Shown: in pieces, positions 30,880 to 41,805 of the stretch | How positions within the stretch are numbered: the first letter of the stretch is position 1 | Layout: the number at the start of each line of letters is the position of its first letter | DNA from: an uncultured Bacillota bacterium | GTDB taxonomy: Bacteria; Bacillota; Clostridia; Peptostreptococcales; Anaerovoracaceae | Direction: 5' to 3' | Length of the DNA stretch: 43,652 nucleotides | Assembly: GCA_949290475.1 (NCBI GenBank) | Contig: CASESB010000015.1 | Coordinates: 1 to 43,652, forward strand | Position numbers and translations under genes: made by a program | Notes under the pieces: generated by a model | Seen by the model: only the letters and a program-made list of their open reading frames with translations | What the model was told of the DNA's origin: nothing | Database searches by the model: none

Positions 30880-31583
30880 CGATAGAAACGACGGGAGCCT
30901 TTGCTTCGGCAGCGGTAGCCGATGACGGCGTCATAACAGGATATGTCAGAGGAAACGACAGGTTTTCGCATCTGCAGAATCTTACGCTGCAGATAGAAGA
31001 AGCTGTGCGGCAAAGCGGCATAACGCTGAACGAGATCGACGCCATAGCGGTGTCGAGAGGGCCGGGCTCCTTCACGGGCATAAGGATAGGCGTGTCCACT
31101 GCCAGAGCGCTGGCACAGGTGCTGGACAAGCCGTGCGTGCCGGTATCGAGTCTGGAGGCTCTGGCGTTAAGAGGGGCGGCAGCTGCCGATGAAGACGTCC
31201 TGATATGTCCGATGCTCGACGCCAGGCGCAGCCAGATATACGGCGGCGGATACAGGATGGAGGACGGACGTCTGCACGAGGAGATTAAGGCGGGCCCGTA
31301 CATGCTTGGCGAATTTTTGGAAAAGGCGGCGAAGTATGATCGAATATTGCTGTTAGGCGATGCGATCGACAGATACGGTGAAGATATCGCCGCGCAGCGG
31401 CCGGAGGGCGTGGAAACGGCGGCCGTGGAGCTCAGATATCAGGATGCGGCCTCGGTGGCGCAGCTGGGTATGGAGCTTTATGCCGCGGAGGGCGGTGTGA
31501 GCTACAACATGCTGGAGCCCGATTATATGCGTCTGGCTGAGGCCGAGAGAAAGCTGCGTCAGAAGCAGCGGGAAGGCCGGTAG
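30867..31583 (+). CDS. tsaB: tRNA threonylcarbamoyladenosine biosynthesis protein TsaB
   Basis: This 238-residue member of the ASKHA fold is the non-catalytic partner of TsaD. The N-terminus I-L-A-I-E-T-T-G-A-F-A-S-A-A-V, the S-H-L-Q-N-L segment and V-S-R-G-P-G-S-F-T-G-I-R-I-G (about 63-76) are diagnostic for TsaB. It starts at GTG 30867 inside the end of tsaE, with GAAGGAGAG upstream. rimI follows after 2 nt. Confidence 0.93.
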   Translation: MYILAIETTGAFASAAVADDGVITGYVRGNDRFSHLQNLTLQIEEAVRQSGITLNEIDAIAVSRGPGSFTGIRIGVSTARALAQVLDKPCVPVSSLEALALRGAAAADEDVLICPMLDARRSQIYGGGYRMEDGRLHEEIKAGPYMLGEFLEKAAKYDRILLLGDAIDRYGEDIAAQRPEGVETAAVELRYQDAASVAQLGMELYAAEGGVSYNMLEPDYMRLAEAERKLRQKQREGR

Positions 31584-31585
31584 AT

Positions 31586-32035
31586 ATGGCGGATATGGTC
31601 ATAAGACAGGCCGTGGCCGATGATGCCGCTGCCATACATGAGATAGAGCGCCTCTGCTTTCCCGATCCCTGGAGCAGGGAGGCTCTGCAGTTTGAATTGA
31701 CGGAAAACCCCAGGGCTTTTTACATAGTAGCTGAGCTGGAGAAGCAGGTCGTGGGATACGCCGGCCTCTGGTGGATATGCGACGAGGGGCATATCACCAA
31801 TGTGGCGGTGAGACCGGGCTTCAGAAACAGGAGGATAGGCGAGGGTATCGTAGAGGTGCTTCTGGATTTTACGCTGAGCCAGGGCATAAAGCATCATACG
31901 CTGGAGGTGCGGCGCTCCAACGAGCCGGCCATAAGGCTGTATGAGAAGCTCGGTTTCAGAGCCGAAGGCCTGCGCCGGGGCTATTATCTCAACAACGGAG
32001 AGGACGCCATCATAATGTGGCGGCATGAGAAGTGA
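31586..32035 (+). CDS. rimI: Ribosomal protein S18 alanine N-acetyltransferase
   Basis: This 149-residue GNAT acetylates the N-terminus of ribosomal protein S18 in well-studied species; other targets are possible. It has the RimI features E-R-L-C-F-P-D-P-W-S near 21-30, the acetyl-CoA loop R-N-R-R-I-G at about 81-86, L-E-V-R-R-S-N near 105-111 and Y-E-K-L-G-F-R near 118-124. The position between tsaB and tsaD is the usual one in Firmicutes. Confidence 0.92.
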   Translation: MADMVIRQAVADDAAAIHEIERLCFPDPWSREALQFELTENPRAFYIVAELEKQVVGYAGLWWICDEGHITNVAVRPGFRNRRIGEGIVEVLLDFTLSQGIKHHTLEVRRSNEPAIRLYEKLGFRAEGLRRGYYLNNGEDAIIMWRHEK

Positions 32036-32086
32036 AAACCGTAGCGGATGTGAACGCGCTTACGGGCGAGAAGGTAGGAAAGATAT

Positions 32087-33103
32087 ATGAGAAACGGGAA
32101 ATTACTGACGCTTGCCATAGAATCGAGCTGTGATGAGACGGCTGCCGCCGTGATGGAGGAGGGGCGCAGCGTGCTTTCCAACATCATATCGTCGCAGATA
32201 GACATACATAAGCAGTTCGGAGGGGTAGTGCCTGAGATAGCTTCCAGACACCACCTGACCAACGTCAATACCGTGGTGGACAGAGCGCTGGAGGAAGCGG
32301 GAGCAGCGATGGACGATGTGGACATGATAGGCGTGACCTGCGGACCGGGTCTTGTCGGCGCGCTTCTGATAGGGCTGGCCACAGCTAAAGCCTATGCTCT
32401 GGCTACGGGCAAACCGCTCATAGGCGTGCATCACATACACGGGCATATATGCGCCAATTACATAGAGCACGGGGAGCTGGAGCCTCCGTTCACGGCCCTC
32501 GTCGTTTCCGGCGGGCACACCAACATCGTGGAGGTCACGGGATACAACGAGTGCCGCGTGCTCGGCGGAACGAGGGACGATGCGGCCGGAGAGGCGTATG
32601 ACAAGGTGGCGCGCGTACTGGGGCTCGGGTATCCGGGAGGTCCTCTCATCGACAGGATCGCTGCCGATGGAGATCCTGCAGCCGTGGAGTTCAAGCGCGT
32701 GTTCCTGGAAAAGGGCAGCTTTGATTTCAGCTTCAGCGGCATCAAGACGGGTGTGCTCAACTATGTCAATTCCGAAAAGCAGGCGGGAAGAGAGATAAAC
32801 GTGGCTGATGTGGCGGCGGGCTTCCAGGCTGCAGTGCTTGATGTGATAGTGGCCAAAACGCTGAAGGCGGCAACGGATATGGGCAAGGACAGGATAGTGA
32901 TGGCCGGCGGAGTGGCAGCCAATTCCAGGCTGAGAGCGATGATGGAGGAGGGCTGCGCCGAGAGAGGGCTCAAGCTCTATTACCCTTCTCCCGTGCTGTG
33001 TACGGACAATGCGGCCATGATCGGGTGCGCCGCGTATTACAGGTACATGGCCGGCGACAGAGATGATCTGAGCCTGGACGCCATACCTAATCTTGAATTG
33101 TGA
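32087..33103 (+). CDS. tsaD: tRNA threonylcarbamoyltransferase TsaD
   Basis: This 338-residue enzyme transfers the threonylcarbamoyl group to A37 of tRNA. It has I-E-S-S-C-D-E-T at 11-18, the metal-binding H116-x3-H120 in [21 protein letters not shown] and C-T-D-N-A-A-M near the C-terminus. Start ATG 32087 follows TAGGAAAG. It is separated by 51 nt from rimI and by 22 nt from the ABC-F gene, with no terminator, so all are likely one transcript. Confidence 0.96.
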   Translation: MRNGKLLTLAIESSCDETAAAVMEEGRSVLSNIISSQIDIHKQFGGVVPEIASRHHLTNVNTVVDRALEEAGAAMDDVDMIGVTCGPGLVGALLIGLATAKAYALATGKPLIGVHHIHGHICANYIEHGELEPPFTALVVSGGHTNIVEVTGYNECRVLGGTRDDAAGEAYDKVARVLGLGYPGGPLIDRIAADGDPAAVEFKRVFLEKGSFDFSFSGIKTGVLNYVNSEKQAGREINVADVAAGFQAAVLDVIVAKTLKAATDMGKDRIVMAGGVAANSRLRAMMEEGCAERGLKLYYPSPVLCTDNAAMIGCAAYYRYMAGDRDDLSLDAIPNLEL

Positions 33104-33125
33104 TGAGAGCGATACAGAGGTTTAA

Positions 33126-35102
33126 ATGATAGTATTATCAGCAAAGGATCTGACAAAAGCATACGGTACGGACGTCATACTGGACAAGGTATCGTTTCAT
33201 ATAAACGACGGGGACCGGGTAGGAATAGTCGGCGTCAACGGCGCCGGCAAGACGACGCTTCTGAGGATACTGACGGGCGAGCTGCCGTGCGAGGAGGGAG
33301 AATTTTTCGTATCGTCCGATACGAAGACGGGATATCTCAGACAGGACGGCGGCTTCGATTCGCAGAAGACGATCATCGAGGAGGTAGACGGCATATTCGG
33401 CGGCTTCCACGCCATGGAGCGTGAAATGGAGAAGCTGCTGGCGGAGATAGAAGCTGCCGCCGGCGAAGACGATGACGGCGAAGGCCTGCGCCTCGTGGAA
33501 AGGTACGACGCTCTGCAGGAAAGATATCGTGAGGGCGGCGGTTATACGTATAAGAGCGAGATGAAGGGCATACTGACCAGCATGGCCTTCGGGGAGGACA
33601 GCTACGATAAGAAGATATCGACGCTGAGCGGCGGCGAGAAGACGAGGCTGGCGCTGGCGTGCCTGCTGATGAGAAAGCCCGACATCCTTTTTCTCGACGA
33701 GCCTACGAATCATCTCGATATAGGCACGCTCAAATGGCTGGAGCAGTATCTTAAGAGCTACAAGGGCACGATAGTGCTTGTTTCTCACGACAGATATTTT
33801 CTCGACGAGACGGTCAACAGGATATTCGAGATCGAAAACCACAGACTCAATATATATGAAGGCAATTACAGCTTCTATGCGGCGGAGAGAAAGAAGCGCC
33901 GTGAATCTGAGCTCAAGCGCTACGAGAAGCAGCAGAAGGAGATCAGACGTCAGGAGGATATGATAAGGCGCTTCAAGGAGCGCGGCACCGAGAAGCTGGC
34001 CAAGAGAGCGGCTTCGCGTGAGAAGCGGCTCGCCGCCATGGATATCGTGGAACGGCCTGCCGGCGAGCGCGACACGATGAAGATCTCGTTCAAGGCCGAT
34101 TTTCAGAGCGGACGTGACGTGCTGGAGGCTGCGGGCGTTTCCAAGAGCTTCGGCTACGGCGCAGGCAGAGTGGAGCTTTTTCACGGCGTCGATCTCGATG
34201 TAAAGCGCGGCGAGCGCGTATGCCTGGTCGGAGCCAACGGCATAGGCAAGACGACGTTGCTGAAGATACTGATGGGAGACATGCCGTGCAGCTCCGGAAG
34301 GGTCAGGATCGGATACAACGTAAAATTCGGATATTACGATCAGGGACAGCAGCTCCTGAACGGAGCCAATACCGTTATAGAGGAGGTAAGAGATTCGTAC
34401 GGCCTCTATACTGACGGCGAGATAAGAAATATACTGGGACGGTTCATGTTCAGGGGAGAAGAGGTGTTCCTGAACGTCGGATCGCTTTCAGGCGGCGAGA
34501 AGGCAAGGCTTTCGCTGCTGAAGCTGATGCTGTCGGGCGCTAACGTGCTGATACTGGACGAGCCGACAAACCATCTGGATATAGAGTCAAAAGAGGTGTT
34601 CGAGGAGGCGCTGCTCGATTTTCCCGGCACCTGCATCATAGTTTCGCACGACAGATACTTCCTCAACAGGATACCAACCAGGATCGTGGAGCTGACGTCG
34701 GACGGACTGGAAAATTATCTGGGAACGTATGATTACTACGTAGAAAAGAAGCAGGAGCAGATAAGATCAGGCAAGCAGTATCTGGAGGAGCTGGCAGAGA
34801 GCAGAGCCGGTGAAGCGGTAAAGGCGTCGGAAAGTGCAGGTGACGGGCTTTCGTCAGCTGAGAGAAGGCGGCTGCAGAAGGAAAAGGAGGCGGAGGAGCG
34901 CAGGCTGAAACGCCATCGCGAGGCGCTGGAAAAGGAGATCGCCGCTCTTGAGGATGAAATAAGAGCGCTTGAGGAAAGCCTGTGCAGTCAGGAGGTCGCT
35001 ACGGACCATGTGAAGCTGGCGGAGATAGGCAGGACGCTGACCGAAAAGAAGGACGATCTCGACGACAGGTATGAGAAATGGCTGCAGCTCCAGGAGGAGT
35101 AG
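33126..35102 (+). CDS. ABC-F family ATP-binding protein
   Basis: This 658-residue soluble ATPase has two nucleotide-binding domains joined by a charged linker. The first has G-V-N-G-A-G-K-T-T near 36-44 and L-S-G-G-E-K near 167-172; the second has G-A-N-G-I-G-K-T-T near 369-377 and L-S-G-G-E-K near 454-459. Both carry D-E-P-T-N-H-L-D. A C-terminal coiled coil (about 580-655) resembles Uup/YdiF-type members. These proteins act on the ribosome; a housekeeping translation role is more likely than antibiotic resistance given the neighbours, but the subfamily is not fixed here. Confidence 0.9.
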   Translation: MIVLSAKDLTKAYGTDVILDKVSFHINDGDRVGIVGVNGAGKTTLLRILTGELPCEEGEFFVSSDTKTGYLRQDGGFDSQKTIIEEVDGIFGGFHAMEREMEKLLAEIEAAAGEDDDGEGLRLVERYDALQERYREGGGYTYKSEMKGILTSMAFGEDSYDKKISTLSGGEKTRLALACLLMRKPDILFLDEPTNHLDIGTLKWLEQYLKSYKGTIVLVSHDRYFLDETVNRIFEIENHRLNIYEGNYSFYAAERKKRRESELKRYEKQQKEIRRQEDMIRRFKERGTEKLAKRAASREKRLAAMDIVERPAGERDTMKISFKADFQSGRDVLEAAGVSKSFGYGAGRVELFHGVDLDVKRGERVCLVGANGIGKTTLLKILMGDMPCSSGRVRIGYNVKFGYYDQGQQLLNGANTVIEEVRDSYGLYTDGEIRNILGRFMFRGEEVFLNVGSLSGGEKARLSLLKLMLSGANVLILDEPTNHLDIESKEVFEEALLDFPGTCIIVSHDRYFLNRIPTRIVELTSDGLENYLGTYDYYVEKKQEQIRSGKQYLEELAESRAGEAVKASESAGDGLSSAERRRLQKEKEAEERRLKRHREALEKEIAALEDEIRALEESLCSQEVATDHVKLAEIGRTLTEKKDDLDDRYEKWLQLQEE

Positions 35103-35138
35103 AGCGTCGTCAATAGCGTGATTTTTTTGTCAAAACTA

Positions 35139-35167
35139 TTGCAATAAGGATAAGCACACAGTATAAT
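35139..35167 (+). promoter_or_regulatory. Sigma-70 promoter of acpP
   Basis: TTGCAA (35139-35144) and TATAAT (35162-35167) with 17 nt between. The leader of about 65 nt carries a small hairpin ACAGGT/ACCTGT (35179-35196) of unknown meaning. Confidence 0.8.
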
Positions 35168-35239
35168 GATTGGGAGTTACAGGTTGAAGGACCTGTGCGC
35201 CAAATCGGTAATTATAATATTATGATGGAGGTATATATC

Positions 35240-35467
35240 ATGACATTAGACAAGATCAAGGGAATAATCGCTGAGCAGCTGGGAGTAGACGAGGACAAGG
35301 TTACCATGGAGACTCATCTGATGAAGGATCTGGAAGCCGATTCGCTCGACGCCGTTGAGATCATCATGGCTATCGAGGATGAGTTCGATATCGAAGTTCC
35401 TGATGAGGATGCCGAGAAGTTCCAGACGGTAAGCGACATCGTAAGCTACGTTGAAGCGAGAGCATAG
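35240..35467 (+). CDS. acpP: Acyl carrier protein
   Basis: This 75-residue acidic protein carries growing acyl chains in fatty acid synthesis. The phosphopantetheine attachment site is S35 in [12 protein letters not shown] 35240 is chosen because GGAGG lies 10-14 nt upstream; the frame could extend 45 nt further but this includes the ribosome-binding site. No fab genes are adjacent. rex follows after 15 nt. Confidence 0.95.
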   Translation: MTLDKIKGIIAEQLGVDEDKVTMETHLMKDLEADSLDAVEIIMAIEDEFDIEVPDEDAEKFQTVSDIVSYVEARA

Positions 35468-35482
35468 ATAAAAAGGCTTGCC

Positions 35483-36133
35483 ATGAAGAGACAGACGAAG
35501 ATTTCAAACGCGGTCATAAAGAGATTGCCACGGTATAGACGGTATCTTAGGGAGCTGCAGAAGAAAGGGATCGACAAGATATCGTCCAGTGAATTCAGTG
35601 ACCTGACCGGATATACTGCGTCTCAGATAAGGCAGGATCTCAATAATTTCGGCGGCTTTGGCCAGCAGGGATACGGATACAGTGTCAGCGGCCTGTACAA
35701 CGAGATAAGCGCCATACTCGGGCTGGACAAACAGTACAAGATGGTGATCGTCGGTGCGGGCAACCTGGGACAGGCCATCGCCAATCATACCTATTACTAT
35801 AAGACAGGGTTCATAGTGTGCGGGATTTTTGAGATAAATCCGCGGCTCATAGGTATGAAGATCAACGATATCGAGGTCATGGATTACGACAGGATCGTGG
35901 AGTTCGTCGAAAGCAACGATATCGACATAGGCGTGATATGCACGACGAAGGACGCCGCCCAGGAGGTGGCTGACAAGCTGTGCTTTGCCGGCGTGAGAGG
36001 GCTTTGGAACTTTGCACCGGTAGACATAGAAACGCCTACCCACGTAGCCGTTGAAAACATGCACATAAGCGACAGTCTTCATTCTCTGGCTTATCATATG
36101 AACAGAACGCGCGAGCATGAGGACAAAAAATAG
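35483..36133 (+). CDS. rex: Redox-sensing transcriptional repressor Rex
   Basis: This 216-residue repressor senses the NADH/NAD+ ratio. The N-terminal winged helix (about 1-80) has the Rex signature L-P-R-Y-R-R-Y-L and S-S-x-E-F-S-D-L-T-G, then A-S-Q-I-R-Q-D-L-N-N-F-G-G-F-G-Q-Q-G-Y-G-Y. A Rossmann NAD(H)-binding domain follows, with V-I-V-G-A-G-N-L-G-Q-A near 89-99. No clear Rex operator was found around this gene. Expected targets, fermentation and NADH-linked genes, lie mostly outside the window. It may share the acpP transcript. Confidence 0.95.
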   Translation: MKRQTKISNAVIKRLPRYRRYLRELQKKGIDKISSSEFSDLTGYTASQIRQDLNNFGGFGQQGYGYSVSGLYNEISAILGLDKQYKMVIVGAGNLGQAIANHTYYYKTGFIVCGIFEINPRLIGMKINDIEVMDYDRIVEFVESNDIDIGVICTTKDAAQEVADKLCFAGVRGLWNFAPVDIETPTHVAVENMHISDSLHSLAYHMNRTREHEDKK

Positions 36134-36156
36134 CACATAAGAATATCGGCAAATTA

Positions 36157-36190
36157 AATAACCGTTTCATTACGAAACGGTTATTATTTT
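36157..36190. terminator. Bidirectional terminator between rex and ferredoxin
   Basis: A 12-bp stem (36157-36168 with 36174-36185) is followed by ATTTT on the plus strand. It serves rex and may also stop the convergent ferredoxin message. Confidence 0.8.
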
Positions 36191-36210
36191 CAGATGATAT
36201 ATGTTCTCTC

Positions 36211-36384
36211 TTAGTCTTCTTCAACTGGAGCGTCTACAGGACATGCGCCTGCGCAAGCACCGCAGTCGATGCACTTTTCAGCATCGATAACGTAGATGCC
36301 GTCTCCGGCTGAAATAGCTTCTGTAGGACATTCATCGGCACAGGCTCCGCAGCTGATGCAGGAGTCTTTGATTACATAAGCCAT
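36211..36384 (-). CDS. Two-cluster 4Fe-4S ferredoxin (clostridial type)
   Basis: This 57-residue protein has the two canonical motifs C-I-S-C-G-A-C-A-D-E-C-P and C-I-D-C-G-A-C-A-G-A-C-P, as in classical clostridial ferredoxins. Length and the A-Y-V-I start are also typical. ATG 36384 follows AAAGGAGG; an ATG 42 nt upstream has no ribosome-binding site. It has a strong own promoter and is a single-gene unit, consistent with a major electron carrier of fermentation. Confidence 0.95.
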   Translation of the reverse strand: MAYVIKDSCISCGACADECPTEAISAGDGIYVIDAEKCIDCGACAGACPVDAPVEED

Positions 36385-36428
36385 TTTACATACCTCCTTT
36401 AAAGATTCAATCATCAAATGACACACTG

Positions 36429-36457
36429 ATTATAACAAACCTTTTGCGGGAATTCAA
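36429..36457 (-). promoter_or_regulatory. Strong promoter of the ferredoxin gene
   Basis: Read on the minus strand: TTGAAT (plus 36452-36457), 17 nt, then TATAAT (plus 36429-36434) with an extended TG one base upstream. Confidence 0.85.
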
Positions 36458-36514
36458 GCCGAAAGTTTGCAGGCGTACAGGTAAAACGGCAAGAAAAGAG
36501 GCAGGAGAAAGCAG

Positions 36515-37402
36515 ATGACAGTTACGGAAAAGAACGGCGCGGTGATCGTCGAAGGCGTAAAGGATTTTGATCTCGATCATATATTTGACTGCGGCCAGTG
36601 CTTCAGGTGGGAAAGGCGCGATGACGGCGCGTATCTGGGTACGGCGCGGGGGCGGCAGGCGCTGATGTCGTATGACAGCAGCGGACAGGAGCTGACCATA
36701 TACGGTGCGGATAAAGATGATTTTGAAGAGGTGTGGCGCGATTATCTGGACCTTGACCGGGATTACGGAGCCATTAAGGCGGAGCTGGCAGCCGGCGATC
36801 CGGTCATGTCGCGCGCTATCAGCTTTGGCAGCGGCATACGCATATTAAAGCAGGAAAAGTGGGAGACGCTGCTTTCGTTTATCATCTCGCAGAACAACAA
36901 CATACCGAGGATCAAAAAGTGCATAGAGTCGCTGGCGCAGACGATGGGCAGGCCGTCGGGAGAGTTCATGAGCCGGCAGTTTTATTCGCTGCCCGATCCG
37001 GAGCGGCTGGCCGGAGCGTCAGTCGATGATCTGGCGCCGTGTCGCCTCGGATACAGAGCCAGGTATCTCATAGATACGGCCAGACAGGTGGCGGAGGAGG
37101 GTCTGGAAAGCCTGGAACGCCTGGGTACGGAAGAGGTTTCGTCTCAGGAGGCCTTTGACGCCCTTCTCGGATACTGCGGCGTGGGCCCCAAGGTGGCCAA
37201 CTGCATAGCGCTGTTTTCCATGAACAAGCTGGACAGGTTTCCGATAGATGTATGGGTGCGCAAGGTCATGCACAGGCTCTACGGCATAGAGGAGAACGAT
37301 ATGAAGCGGATGGCCGCGTTTGCCGCCGATAATTTTGGACATTACGGAGGCATAGCTCAGCAGTATCTCTTTTACTACATCACACACTGCAAAGAAATTT
37401 GA
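36515..37402 (+). CDS. 8-oxoguanine DNA glycosylase (Ogg-type)
   Basis: This 295-residue repair enzyme has an N-terminal TBP-like Ogg domain (about 1-105, with D-C-G-Q-C-F-R-W at about 25-32) and a helix-hairpin-helix-GPD core. The catalytic lysine is K226 in G-V-G-P-K-V-A and the catalytic Asp D245 in P-I-D-V-W-V-R-K, matching the bifunctional Ogg1 family that removes 8-oxoG and can cleave the backbone. Start ATG 36515 follows AGGAGAA. It ends just upstream of the groESL promoter. Confidence 0.9.
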   Translation: MTVTEKNGAVIVEGVKDFDLDHIFDCGQCFRWERRDDGAYLGTARGRQALMSYDSSGQELTIYGADKDDFEEVWRDYLDLDRDYGAIKAELAAGDPVMSRAISFGSGIRILKQEKWETLLSFIISQNNNIPRIKKCIESLAQTMGRPSGEFMSRQFYSLPDPERLAGASVDDLAPCRLGYRARYLIDTARQVAEEGLESLERLGTEEVSSQEAFDALLGYCGVGPKVANCIALFSMNKLDRFPIDVWVRKVMHRLYGIEENDMKRMAAFAADNFGHYGGIAQQYLFYYITHCKEI

Positions 37403-37411
37403 AAAAGGTGG

Positions 37412-37440
37412 TTGACAAAAGAGGCAAATGGCTGTAAATT
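37412..37440 (+). promoter_or_regulatory. groESL promoter
   Basis: TTGACA (37412-37417) and TAAATT (37435-37440) with 17 nt between. The predicted start (about 37447) lies inside the CIRCE operator. Confidence 0.85.
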
Positions 37441-37444
37441 ATAG

Positions 37445-37471
37445 TTAGCACTCATAAATAATGAGTGCTAA
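37445..37471 (+). promoter_or_regulatory. CIRCE operator (HrcA binding site)
   Basis: TTAGCACTC-N9-GAGTGCTAA at 37445-37471 is a perfect CIRCE inverted repeat. In Firmicutes the HrcA repressor binds it and is released on heat stress. hrcA itself is not in the window. Confidence 0.98.
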
Positions 37472-37546
37472 CAGAAAGGCGAAGGCGGATACGACAGGGC
37501 GCGGCCCTGTGGAATAAATATGAATAATTGTAAAGGAGATGACATA

Positions 37547-39477
<1,931 letters not shown>

Positions 39478-39537
39478 CAGCGGCCTGAGGCGGTGATCGC
39501 TGTGAAGACAGCGTAAAAATAAGTTGCAAATAAAAGC

Positions 39538-39573
39538 GGCATGATCCTTTTAAGGATCATGCCGTAATTTTAT
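39538..39573. terminator. groESL terminator
   Basis: A perfect 14-bp palindromic stem (39538-39551 with 39552-39565, apex forming the loop) is followed by AATTTTATTT. A-rich flanks upstream make it possibly active for the convergent Fe-S gene as well. Confidence 0.85.
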
Positions 39574-39631
39574 TTATCCGCCTTTATTTGCCCACCACGG
39601 GCGTTCTGATCACATTGAATATAGAAGAGTA

Positions 39632-40408
39632 TCAGAAGCCGAAGCATTTGCCGCATACGTCCGGGCAAGGAACGTATTCGTTTATGGAGCGGCAGTAGTC
39701 CTGACATTTTTCTCTGTCGATGCCGTTTTCCGATATGGCTTTACCTGGACATGACGCGATCATTTCCGCAGTACAGGCTGCGCCGTCGGCCTCGATGTAT
39801 CTGCTGTTGTTGAGGATGTGCAGATAGACAGCCTCAAGCTGATCGTCAGTCATAGGATCGAAATCGTCGGCGTACTTTCCATCGGTGATCAGCGAGCCTA
39901 TTCTCGCATATCGGCCGTCGTTGAGACGGAAGGATTCGGCCGGTCCGAAGTCGCCCATGCCCGCTGCGTAAGCGGCCAGCTTGTGCGACCATTTGCTGCG
40001 GAACGTTTTTTCGTTCCAGTCGAGCGGAGTGTTGAGGCATGACGAAAGCCTGCCGGTCATGTTAAGGGCGTCACGTATGACCCTGTTGAGCGTCATCGAG
40101 AGCCACATCGATTCGGTGAAGGCTCTGACCCATTTATCGGCGGGGGCGTCGCCCTGCAGGTTGCTGTCGGCTACAGGAGCCTCGTAAGGTATGGCGTAGA
40201 CTATGAGCGTTATGCCCGGTCTGTATATATTTTTAGGATGCTCGCTCATATTTTTGTCCATGAATATATCGAAGAGAGGGTGGCGCGCATCCACGTATCC
40301 TATTATCGGCTCTCCGAGCTCCGTAACGATATCCTCTCTGGCCGCGAATTCGGCTGCGGCCTTCTTTACGTTTTCTGCTATCTTTCTCTTTACATCAAAT
40401 CCTGCCAT
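39632..40408 (-). CDS. QueG-like 4Fe-4S protein (epoxyqueuosine reductase family-like)
   Basis: This 258-residue protein shares the central H-K-L-A-A-Y-A-A-G-M-G-D-F-G segment (about 141-154) and R-I-G-S-L-I-T-D with the QueG/reductive-dehalogenase-like corrinoid Fe-S family. A C-terminal cysteine set follows (C-P-G-K-A, C-Q-D-Y-C, C-P-D-V-C-G-K-C). It is shorter than true QueG (about 380 residues) and lacks its second ferredoxin-type motif pattern, so epoxyqueuosine reduction is doubtful. Clostridia carry several such uncharacterised relatives. AAAGGTG precedes the start. Single gene. Confidence 0.65.
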   Translation of the reverse strand: MAGFDVKRKIAENVKKAAAEFAAREDIVTELGEPIIGYVDARHPLFDIFMDKNMSEHPKNIYRPGITLIVYAIPYEAPVADSNLQGDAPADKWVRAFTESMWLSMTLNRVIRDALNMTGRLSSCLNTPLDWNEKTFRSKWSHKLAAYAAGMGDFGPAESFRLNDGRYARIGSLITDGKYADDFDPMTDDQLEAVYLHILNNSRYIEADGAACTAEMIASCPGKAISENGIDREKCQDYCRSINEYVPCPDVCGKCFGF

Positions 40409-40514
40409 CGTATATCACACCTTTCAAAATAAATTCTCTTTTGTATTTCTGCTTGCCATATGGTAATGATAACACATCTCGTTTATAAAAATGTTGCTGT
40501 CGCCACATTTTTCA

Positions 40515-41792
40515 TCATGTGCGCGGACCCTTCTGCGGCCTGAAGGCGATGAATGCGAGGGCGCAGAGCCCCATCAGTATCGGATAATAGAGGTAAGGCA
40601 TGGCGTCCAGAGGCGTTATGCCGGTGAGCGCTGCTGCCGTGAGCAGCTGTGCGCCGTAAGGAAGCAGACCCTGGCCCACCGATGCGAATATATCCAGCAG
40701 TGAAGCGATCCTTTTCGATTCTACGCCGAACTCTTCTCCGATCTCTCTGGCCACAGGGCCGGACATTACTATGGCTACGGTGTTGTTGGCCGTGCAGAGG
40801 TCGACGAGGAATACGAGTACGGCTATACCCAGCTCAGCGCCGCGTTTCCCCTTGGCTGTTTTCTTGATGCCGTCGATGATCAGTGCAATACCGCCGTTCT
40901 CACGTATGAGAGAGACGATGCAGGCGACGATGATGGAGATTATCGATATCTCGAAAAGTCCCGTCATTCCTTCGCCGATGATGCCGAATGACTCCATGAA
41001 TGTGAAGGAGCCGTTGGCTACGCCGATGATCACCGAGAGTATGATGCCGGAAAACAGCACTGCGAATACGTTGAAGCCGATAAGCGCACCGATAAGCACG
41101 ACGAGGTAAGGCACGATTTCGATGAAGTGGTAGTCATAGACATTGGCCTCGTATGTGAGGTGCATGGTCTGCACGTAAAATATTACTATGGTTATGATCG
41201 CAGCCGGCAGGACGATGAGGAAGTTCTGTTTGAACTTGTCGCTCATTTCGCAGCCCTGCGTCCTGACAGCGGCTATCGTGGTGTCTGATATCATGGAGAG
41301 GTTGTCTCCGAACATCGCTCCGCATACTGTGGCACCTATGCAGAGTGCTACAGGGAAATCGGTCTGCTGAGCAACTCCCAGCGCTATCGGCGCCAGGGCT
41401 GTGATGGTGCCCATGGAGGTACCCATTGACAGCGATATGAAGCAGCCGATGACGAATATGCCTACGATCATGAACTGCGGCGGGATTATGGAAAGACCGA
41501 AGTTCACGGTGCTGTCCACGCCGCCCGAAGCGGTGACGATACCGGAGAATGCTCCGGCCACCAGGAATATCAGTACCATGGTTATGATATTGACATCGCC
41601 GGCGCCCTTGGCAACGATCTTCAACTTTTCATCGAAGGACATTTTCCTGTTCTGCAGAAAAGCCACGAAGAGAGCGATGATAAAGGCCACGTAGGCAGGC
41701 ATGCTGTAAAAATCATGACTGATGATGCCCGCTCCGGCGAAAACTACTATGAATACGAAGAAGGGCAGAAGTGCGAGTATTCGGTGTTTCAT
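40515..41792 (-). CDS. NhaC-family sodium antiporter
   Basis: This 425-residue protein has about 11-12 membrane helices. It shows NhaC-family segments: S-M-G-T-S-M-G-T-I-T-A-L-A-P (about 121-134), C-G-A-M-F-G-D-N-L-S-M-I-S-D-T-T (about 157-172) and T-A-N-N-T-V-A-I-V (about 336-344). The family includes sodium/proton antiporters and substrate exchangers such as malate/lactate (MleN). AAAGGAG precedes the start. It is 13 nt downstream of a 2-hydroxyacid dehydrogenase gene in one operon, which suggests exchange of a 2-hydroxy acid rather than pH control (inference). Confidence 0.85.
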   Translation of the reverse strand: MKHRILALLPFFVFIVVFAGAGIISHDFYSMPAYVAFIIALFVAFLQNRKMSFDEKLKIVAKGAGDVNIITMVLIFLVAGAFSGIVTASGGVDSTVNFGLSIIPPQFMIVGIFVIGCFISLSMGTSMGTITALAPIALGVAQQTDFPVALCIGATVCGAMFGDNLSMISDTTIAAVRTQGCEMSDKFKQNFLIVLPAAIITIVIFYVQTMHLTYEANVYDYHFIEIVPYLVVLIGALIGFNVFAVLFSGIILSVIIGVANGSFTFMESFGIIGEGMTGLFEISIISIIVACIVSLIRENGGIALIIDGIKKTAKGKRGAELGIAVLVFLVDLCTANNTVAIVMSGPVAREIGEEFGVESKRIASLLDIFASVGQGLLPYGAQLLTAAALTGITPLDAMPYLYYPILMGLCALAFIAFRPQKGPRT

Positions 41793-41805
41793 AAGGGCTC
41801 CTTTC

